Shown piece by piece: positions 58,812 through 64,000 of a stretch of 64,000 nucleotides of DNA. The notes under the pieces were generated by a model. That model searched no databases, was not told where the DNA came from, and was given only the letters and a program-made list of their open reading frames with translations. The translations under genes and the position numbers were made by a program. Where the stretch lies: NCBI RefSeq assembly GCF_016906995.1, contig NZ_JAFBBD010000001.1, positions 434,001 to 498,000 of the forward strand. Direction: 5' to 3'. The DNA is from Spongiibacter marinus (lineage in GTDB: Bacteria > Pseudomonadota > Gammaproteobacteria > Pseudomonadales > Spongiibacteraceae). Position 1 is the stretch's first letter. Every line of letters starts with the position of its first letter.

Positions 58812-59231
58812 ATGGCCAGTGAAACGCAGCAACAAGGCAGTTGTTTATGTGGCAAGGTGTCGGTGTTTGCCACCCCGTCCTCTATGCATATCGATGCCTG
58901 CCACTGCGACATGTGTCGCCAGTGGGGCGGCGGTCCGCTATTGGCCGTGGAGTGTGATGGCGAGGTGCGGTTCAGCGGCGAGGAATATATTAGCCGTTAT
59001 CAGTCTTCTGAGTGGGCCGAGCGCGCCTTTTGCAGCCAGTGCGGCACCCACCTGTTTTATCGATTAACGGCCGACAATCATTACGCTCTGCCGGTGGGTT
59101 TGTTTGGCGATGTGGACTGGCAATTTAGCAAGCAGATCTTCATCGACCAAAAACCAACCTACTACGCGTTTGCCAATGCCACCGAGAAATTGACCGGCGA
59201 AGAAGTGTTTGCCGCCTACGCTGCTAAGTAG
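58812..59231 (+). CDS. GFA-family (glutathione-dependent formaldehyde-activating) zinc protein
   Basis: 139 residues with the seven-Cys GFA motif: SCLCGKVSV, CHCDMCRQWGG, FCSQCGTHLFYR. The family binds zinc and sometimes glutathione-formaldehyde. ATG 58812 follows AGGAGA; a GTG one codon earlier is the open-frame start. Confidence 0.9.
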   Translation: MASETQQQGSCLCGKVSVFATPSSMHIDACHCDMCRQWGGGPLLAVECDGEVRFSGEEYISRYQSSEWAERAFCSQCGTHLFYRLTADNHYALPVGLFGDVDWQFSKQIFIDQKPTYYAFANATEKLTGEEVFAAYAAK

Positions 59232-59246
59232 CGTTGCTACGGCGGC

Positions 59247-59280
59247 AAAAAAAGCACCCGCGGCGCAATGCCAGCGGGTG
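59247..59280 (-). terminator. Terminator of the leftward copper receptor gene
   Basis: CACCCGC (59255-59261) pairs with GCGGGTG (59274-59280) with a 12-base loop; on the minus strand it is followed by seven T (59253-59247). It lies 6 bases beyond the receptor stop. Confidence 0.8.
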
Positions 59281-59286
59281 AAGGGG

Positions 59287-61305
59287 TTAGAATTGATAGC
59301 GCGCCTTGATCCAGTACTGGCGTCCGGGTTCGTTCACGCGAACGGCCGTTGGGTCGAAGGGGTCAGATGAGGCGGTGTTAACGTGGTAGGCGTAGCTCTT
59401 ATCCGCCACGTTTTCCACACCGGCTTCCAGCGATAGCGCGTCGGTCACTTCCCAGTTCCCGTAGATATTCACCACACCAAAACCGGCTGTTTCTTCCGGT
59501 ACATCGTTGTCGACATCAATGCGGTTTTGCCGATCGGCAACAATCCACTGAACGCCCACCGACCAGCCATCGCGCTGATAATCAACATGGGTGGTGGCTT
59601 GCAGCGGCGAGATAGTCGCCAGGTCGCCGTTGTCGCCTTCACCCTCGGTATAGGCAATACCCACCCGCGCAGATACGCCGCCAAACAGTGGTTTGCCCGC
59701 CTCCAATTCCACGCCGCGCAACTGGGCGTTGGTGTTGCGGTACAGGGTGGCGGTGCCGCGATTGTAGCGCTCGATGTAGTCGGTCACTTCGTCCCAGTAC
59801 ACCGTGGCCGACCAGTGGCTGTCGCCCTGGCGAGACAGCAAGGTCAGGTCTAGCTGCTGGTGAATTTCCGGGTCGATATTGGGGTTGCCCACCCAGCTCT
59901 TGCCCATGGCGCTGCGGGCAATAAAGTTCTCGCTGGCATCCGGGTGGCGAACCGAGCGGCTAAGGTTGGTGCTAAACAAGGTGCTTTCGCTCAGCTTGCG
60001 GTCCCAGCCCAATACCAGGCCCAGGTCATTGGTAGTGGCCTTGTTGCTGCGCGTGCCGTAGTTAGCCTGATAAAGGTTGGCGGGGGTGGCCGCGCCCATC
60101 ATGCCGGCGGGTTTTTCGCTGGAGGTAGCCTCTGAGCGGAATTGGTCATAGCGCACGCCTACACGCAGCTCATCCACCGCGTTCAGCTCGTAGTCCAGTT
60201 CGGCAAACAGGCCCGTTAGGCGCTGCTCAATATCGGGCCACATGCGAGACACCAGCATATCGAAGCTACCGTCTTTGCCGGCATCCATAAACAGGTCGGC
60301 ACGGCGGTCATTGGCGCGGTGGTCGATACCCACTCGCCATTCGCTGTTGTCGCCATTTAGCGTGGCCATAAAACGGCCGCCCCAGGTGTCCGATGAACTT
60401 GGCGCTGCCATGCCGTTCGGCATCGCATTGCGCGGGCGTAGCGTGTAATTGTCCATCAAGTGCGTAACATCGCTGCGATACAGATTCAGCGACAGCGCAT
60501 CTACCGGGCCAATCGAGGCGTTGTAATGCCACTTAAAGCGGCTGGTGGTGGAATCGGCATAGGGCGCATCCATGCCGTTCCCGGCATAGAACAGGTCTTC
60601 CTCGTTGGCCACCTCATGAGAGGCTTCAAGATAGTGGTTGCCGATATCGCCACCTACAATCACGCCGAAGCTGTTGGAGTCGAAGGCCGACGACACGGTG
60701 TTGCCGTCACCATCATCGTAGTTGTCCGATTCAATGTTCTCGCTGAATACGCGAACAAAGCCGCGGTCATTGCCTGCGGCAAAATCCACCGCAGCGCTGC
60801 GCAGGTCGGAGTTGCCGGTGTAGCCAAGGCGAACATTGCCGCGATAACCGCTTTCATCAAATTCCGGGCGTTGGTGTTCAAACAATAGCGTGCCGCCGCT
60901 GCCGCCAGCGCCGTAAATCACCGAGCGATTACCCTTAATCACAGAAACCTGATCAAAACTGTCAAAGCCGACATAAGTGGTGGGTGGATCCATGCGGCCG
61001 GGGCAGGCGCCGTAGTTAAACGCGCCATCGGAAATAATATTCAAACGGTTCTGGCTCTGGCCGCGAATAATTGGCTCAAAGCCGCGACCGCCACGCCGTG
61101 TGGCACTCATGCCCGTTACCGAACGCAGCAACTCACCGGCGTCGTGCACCGGCTTGGTGAGCGGCGCATCGCTAAAAATCTGATCCGCTGTTGGGTCCAG
61201 GTCGCGCTCAGCCGTCACCTCAACCAATTCAATGGCCAAGTCATGGTTGGCCAACCCCAGTGCGGGCGCCATCGCGAACGCCGTCAGTAAAAATTGCTTC
61301 TTCAC
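59287..61305 (-). CDS. TonB-dependent copper receptor (OprC/NosA-like)
   Basis: 672 residues. Signal peptide, plug with RSVTGMSATRRGGRGFEPIIRG and the OprC-type YGACPGRMDPPTTYVGFDSFD, then a barrel ending in KARYQF. OprC/NosA bind copper in pseudomonads. No copper-box recognised upstream. Stands alone with its own terminator. Confidence 0.88.
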   Translation of the reverse strand: MKKQFLLTAFAMAPALGLANHDLAIELVEVTAERDLDPTADQIFSDAPLTKPVHDAGELLRSVTGMSATRRGGRGFEPIIRGQSQNRLNIISDGAFNYGACPGRMDPPTTYVGFDSFDQVSVIKGNRSVIYGAGGSGGTLLFEHQRPEFDESGYRGNVRLGYTGNSDLRSAAVDFAAGNDRGFVRVFSENIESDNYDDGDGNTVSSAFDSNSFGVIVGGDIGNHYLEASHEVANEEDLFYAGNGMDAPYADSTTSRFKWHYNASIGPVDALSLNLYRSDVTHLMDNYTLRPRNAMPNGMAAPSSSDTWGGRFMATLNGDNSEWRVGIDHRANDRRADLFMDAGKDGSFDMLVSRMWPDIEQRLTGLFAELDYELNAVDELRVGVRYDQFRSEATSSEKPAGMMGAATPANLYQANYGTRSNKATTNDLGLVLGWDRKLSESTLFSTNLSRSVRHPDASENFIARSAMGKSWVGNPNIDPEIHQQLDLTLLSRQGDSHWSATVYWDEVTDYIERYNRGTATLYRNTNAQLRGVELEAGKPLFGGVSARVGIAYTEGEGDNGDLATISPLQATTHVDYQRDGWSVGVQWIVADRQNRIDVDNDVPEETAGFGVVNIYGNWEVTDALSLEAGVENVADKSYAYHVNTASSDPFDPTAVRVNEPGRQYWIKARYQF

Positions 61306-61342
61306 AGAAAAATCGCCTAATTATAGATGTCGGCAATAGTCT

Positions 61343-61511
61343 AATGACTGACTCAACGCCTGAGGATGTGACATGGTGTCGCACCAAACCCGCGGCAAAA
61401 CACCGACGTCGGCAATTAAATTCACAAATAAAAGAACGCTTGGCGGTTAGCGCACCGTTAATTCGCCGGTTCCAGGCCGCCAAAGAGTGTGGAATACTCA
61501 ATGCAGCATGA
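61343..61511 (+). CDS. Possible small protein, 55 codons
   Basis: An open frame of 55 codons (MTDSTPEDVTWC... IKERLAVSAPLIRRFQAAKEC), basic and helical. It overlaps the next small frame as ATGCAGCATGA. No ribosome-binding site is clear, so this is weak. Confidence 0.2.
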
Positions 61512-61662
61512 GTACCTGATTATGGCGCTGCAGGCCGCAGCAAAACGCTACCGCGTACTTCAGAATGGAGTCAATAGTGACTACGGCATGGATGTGAAGC
61601 CCTCCTTAAAGTATACCCCACAGCAAGCCCGCACCTGGCGTGTTTCGCCATTGTTATCGTGA
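61501..61662 (+). CDS. Possible small protein, 53 residues
   Basis: An open frame (MQHEYLIMALQAAAKRYRVL ... TWRVSPLLS) with GGA about 9 bases upstream, overlapping the previous small frame by 11 bases. Too short to be sure. Confidence 0.2.
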   Translation: MQHEYLIMALQAAAKRYRVLQNGVNSDYGMDVKPSLKYTPQQARTWRVSPLLS

Positions 61663-61781
61663 AACGCTTTTTTTTAAGCCTGTCTTCTTAGTCGATAATA
61701 ATATTACGTGACAGCAGGTAGCATTTGATCCGATGACTCATACTGGTGTAAAAACTCAAAGCAGGTGCAAAGGATTAGACA

Positions 61782-62207
61782 ATGATTTTGAAAGCTTGGC
61801 TGCTAAACGGGTTATTTCACAGTGCCCCAGGTTACTTGTCGATTGAGGGTGACGAGATTGCATTCTCACTCATCGACACAGGGACGTTTGGTAAGAAGAA
61901 GCTCGACTTGATGGTGGATAAAGAGGGCGCTTTTGAGGAGATCTCCGAGGGTCAAAATATCGAAGTGTTTCGCACTCAGCGGTCAAATGCCAATTTCCAC
62001 TCGCCGTGGTATATGTTTATGGGTGGTGGCGTGTTGAAGCTTCCTAATGGGACACACAAATTGTCATTCATGCAACCTCAGAATACGAAGTTTCCTTATC
62101 AGCGTTTAGGTATTATTCGAGAGAGTGATATCACCGACTTTAAGGACGGGCGGGAGCTAGGAAAACGGTTTAACGCGTATATTAATAATAAAAATAAAAC
62201 TTGGTAA
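61782..62207 (+). CDS. Hypothetical cytoplasmic protein, unrecognised
   Basis: 141 residues, beta-rich (LSIEGDEIAFSLIDTGTFGKKKLDLMVDKEG, WYMFMGGGVLKLPNGTHKLSFMQP), with no helices in the membrane. An AAAGGA sits 7 bases before the ATG. No family recognised. Lower GC than its left neighbours. Confidence 0.65.
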   Translation: MILKAWLLNGLFHSAPGYLSIEGDEIAFSLIDTGTFGKKKLDLMVDKEGAFEEISEGQNIEVFRTQRSNANFHSPWYMFMGGGVLKLPNGTHKLSFMQPQNTKFPYQRLGIIRESDITDFKDGRELGKRFNAYINNKNKTW

Positions 62208-62254
62208 ATCGATAAAGAAATCCCCACTCAATTAAGGCTTACTAAAGCAGTGCG

Positions 62255-63283
62255 CTACACCAGATATAGAATATTTTTGTCATTTTGGTAACTAACCGCG
62301 TAAATCATATCCAAATGAGCAGGCTTGTATAGAGTAATAGCATCCGACGCTGACAAGGCGTTGTAGATTTCTTCAGTCACGTCCCACCGCCCCTCAGCCG
62401 TCAAAAGTCGAAATTTAGTTTTTGCCAGATTCGATGTTGTAGCGAATTTGTCTTTTACCCTCGTTCTAATTTCCACTTTGCCAAGATCAGTATTCGTAAA
62501 CCGTCGGTAAAGATTGTAGGCTGAGAAAAGACCTAAAGCCTTGTATAGCAGAACAATGGCCAAAGGAAATGAAAAAAGGATCAAATTGGTCGTAAAGATA
62601 GGGAAAAACAGAACCAGCATGGCGATAAAGAAATAAAGCTTCTTTCGCCATTGTTTGAAGAAAAGCTTCTTAACTATTGATCGTTCAGTAGGAGAAATAT
62701 GTAATTCTCGTTTCTTCCGCGAAGAACTAACCTTTCGAGATTCAGGAGCTTCTTCAGTTCGCTCATGAATGTGAGCATTTAAAATCTCAAAATTCAGAAT
62801 CAGCTTTTTCTTGGGGCTGATATGTAATGAAATTTCGTCCCCTACGGACGCTTGATGATATTCTTTAGGCGTTACCTTTAGCTCTTCGCCATTAATTGAC
62901 AAATAGTGTGTAATGGTTGTTCTGGTTCGGCTTCCCCCGTTACCTGCGCGATTTGGGGAGCGATGATTTCCTGTTCTGGAGGTATGCTTGTTGACACGCT
63001 TATTGGTTACCACCCCTGTGTAACAGTGTTTGACCCCGTCTCTGAGCTCGATGTGGTTTTGCCGGGCGATGCTTGTAATAACAGCAAAAAAAATCACAGC
63101 GAAAAAACCAAAAATGACCATTGGAATGGCGCTGTTATGGGTAGAAGAAACAATCGAGGTAAAAATCACATAGAAGATCGCTCCGGCAAAGAGTGAAAAA
63201 CCGCCAATCAACCAATATTGATTTTGTATGCGCTTTCTATCCTGGGGTGATAAGCGTTTTATATCGTATTTAGCCGTTTTCAT
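62255..63283 (-). CDS. Membrane protein with DUF3592-like loop, unrecognised
   Basis: 342 residues. Two N-terminal helices, a beta-rich loop resembling DUF3592 (YTGVVTNKRV, HYLSINGEELKVTPKEYHQAS, VGDEISLHISP), two more helices in the middle (YFFIAMLVLFFPIF, LILFSFPLAIVLLYKAL) and a soluble C-terminus. It is the last gene of a leftward group with 63298-63720 and 63727-64000. Function unknown. Confidence 0.65.
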   Translation of the reverse strand: MKTAKYDIKRLSPQDRKRIQNQYWLIGGFSLFAGAIFYVIFTSIVSSTHNSAIPMVIFGFFAVIFFAVITSIARQNHIELRDGVKHCYTGVVTNKRVNKHTSRTGNHRSPNRAGNGGSRTRTTITHYLSINGEELKVTPKEYHQASVGDEISLHISPKKKLILNFEILNAHIHERTEEAPESRKVSSSRKKRELHISPTERSIVKKLFFKQWRKKLYFFIAMLVLFFPIFTTNLILFSFPLAIVLLYKALGLFSAYNLYRRFTNTDLGKVEIRTRVKDKFATTSNLAKTKFRLLTAEGRWDVTEEIYNALSASDAITLYKPAHLDMIYAVSYQNDKNILYLV

Positions 63284-63297
63284 GTTCTTCCCATAAA

Positions 63298-63720
63298 TTA
63301 GCTAATAGTGTTTCTAATTTGCAGTTGTCGCACTCGACGCCACTCTCGTGCCGCCCCCATTGACGTGCCCACAGGAAATACAGAAATAGCAATTAAAAAA
63401 TAATTGAAAGCGCCACTCCTGAATCCCTCAAATAACGCGATTGCCAACAGCTGAAGAAACCCAATTATCCCTAAGACCCAAAAGGCAGTGATGGTTCGGC
63501 TGATAAACGGTGTGACACGCTGCGTAGTCGAGCTTTGAAACACGAACAGCCACCTCAGCAGAGCTGCGGCCAAATAAGCCAGCGCCACAGCCAGGCAGGG
63601 ATAAATAAACGTCGACAGCGGATCTTGCTGCGTCACCAAGCCAAATAGCAGCGTTATTGCACCCCAAAGCCACACGACACGTTGCATCCACCACTCAGAG
63701 TGTACGATCCATTTCGTCAT
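63298..63720 (-). CDS. Small four-helix membrane protein, unrecognised
   Basis: 140 residues with four hydrophobic helices (VVWLWGAITLLFGLVTQ, FIYPCLAVALAYLAAALLRWLF, TITAFWVLGIIGFLQLLAIALF, FNYFLIAISVFPVGTSMG). No family recognised. It lies 6 bases after the partial gene at 63727 and 14 before the DUF3592-like gene, so one transcript is likely. Confidence 0.65.
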   Translation of the reverse strand: MTKWIVHSEWWMQRVVWLWGAITLLFGLVTQQDPLSTFIYPCLAVALAYLAAALLRWLFVFQSSTTQRVTPFISRTITAFWVLGIIGFLQLLAIALFEGFRSGAFNYFLIAISVFPVGTSMGAAREWRRVRQLQIRNTIS

Positions 63721-63726
63721 GGCGAA

Positions 63727-64000
63727 CTATCGCTTTGAGGTAAAGCAGGTTTCTGTGCCGTCATAATTGTTGTAACAGTCCCGTCGGTAGCCGTTGTAAC
63801 TGTTGTTGCGGTTATTGATCTGACCTTGCTTAATCATCGCATCACCCCAGGCATTCAATGCATCGCCAAAGCTCTGTGAGCTGTTACGATTGGACGGGTG
63901 GGCGGCTTGAAAAGCCTGTTGTTTACGCCACTCTTCTTGTGCTGCCCTATAAGCACGTTCACGCTCTTCTTCTCTACGGCGCTTCGATTCAGCAATTTTT
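63727..64000 (-). CDS. Unrecognised protein, N-terminal part outside the window
   Basis: An open minus-strand frame enters at 64000 and stops at 63727, giving 90 C-terminal residues: a charged helix (ESKRRREEERERAYRAAQEEW) followed by an Asn/Ser-rich part (RNSSQSFGDALNAW, NNRNNSYNGYRRDCYNNYDG) with two Cys near the end. It would be the first of three in the leftward group. Length and start unknown. Confidence 0.7.
   Translation of the reverse strand, partial: KIAESKRRREEERERAYRAAQEEWRKQQAFQAAHPSNRNSSQSFGDALNAWGDAMIKQGQINNRNNSYNGYRRDCYNNYDGTETCFTSKR

Larger units (their letters stand above)
61306..61781. other. Gene-poor stretch upstream of 61782
   Basis: About 475 bases holding the possible small reading frames listed at 61343-61511 and 61501-61662, and the promoter of the copper receptor on the minus strand. 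I see no RNA gene or repeat. Confidence 0.4.

Overview
The window is bacterial chromosomal DNA. The protein families suggest a marine gammaproteobacterium, possibly near the Spongiibacteraceae/Cellvibrionales: an atp operon in gammaproteobacterial order, glmU-glmS, several TonB-dependent receptors, P450 and lipid-type oxidations. That placement is inference. Most of the window reads as GC-rich housekeeping sequence. About 5.2-12.2 kb and 16.9-21.6 kb are visibly more AT-rich and look like acquired accessory DNA.

Layout. (1) 1-4350: atpA (5' end cut by the window), atpG, atpD, atpC and a strong terminator. (2) 4351-5232: gene-free, with a REP-like element and a hairpin-rich repeat block. (3) 5233-7301: an AT-rich two-gene unit, a SIR2-like protein overlapping a DUF262 protein, which looks like an anti-phage system. 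(4) 7574-12173: AraC regulator, adrenodoxin-type ferredoxin, CYP153-like P450 and a GMC alcohol oxidase/dehydrogenase. (5) 12338-16748: a GC-rich block (DUF1348, FMN-binding split barrel, AhpD-like, LysR, EamA exporter, rsuA). (6) 16926-21629: an AT-rich block with a TonB receptor carrying an in-frame stop, a small secreted protein with repeated IPV-type motifs, a membrane protein resembling styrene-oxide isomerase, and a ferredoxin reductase. Blocks 4 and 6 complement each other: P450 and ferredoxin in one, reductase, receptor and isomerase in the other. (7) 21805-30092: lipoprotein hydrolase, spermidine-synthase-like protein, SRPBCC protein, YjdF-like protein, glmU, glmS (with an apparently empty attTn7), a zinc-ribbon protein and a thiolase.

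(8) 30197-33245: an arsenic operon reading leftward: arsC-arsR fusion, arsC, arsH, acr3, with a palindromic operator. (9) 33629-37444: a second TonB receptor with an in-frame stop, a luciferase-like oxidoreductase and a small membrane protein. (10) 37463-45456: a zinc-acquisition island (zrgC, zrgB, zrgD, a CobW GTPase, MerC, zrgA, a His-rich ZnuD-like receptor, DUF1826) bounded by two Zur-box-like palindromes. zrgD and the DUF1826 gene each carry a frameshift. (11) 45673-64000: an ankyrin lipoprotein, a thioesterase, two paralogous small anchored proteins, SirB2, an ATP-grasp protein, a Qnr-like pentapeptide protein, an outer-membrane barrel, a fatty-acid-hydroxylase-type protein, an SLC13 symporter, MAPEG, crotonase, SDR, GFA, a copper-type TonB receptor and a leftward group of unrecognised membrane proteins cut by the window end.

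The most interesting items are the SIR2/DUF262 pair inserted behind the atp operon, the isomerase-like protein beside a split P450 system, and the four receptor or metal genes that are each interrupted by a single lesion while the rest of the reading frame is intact.
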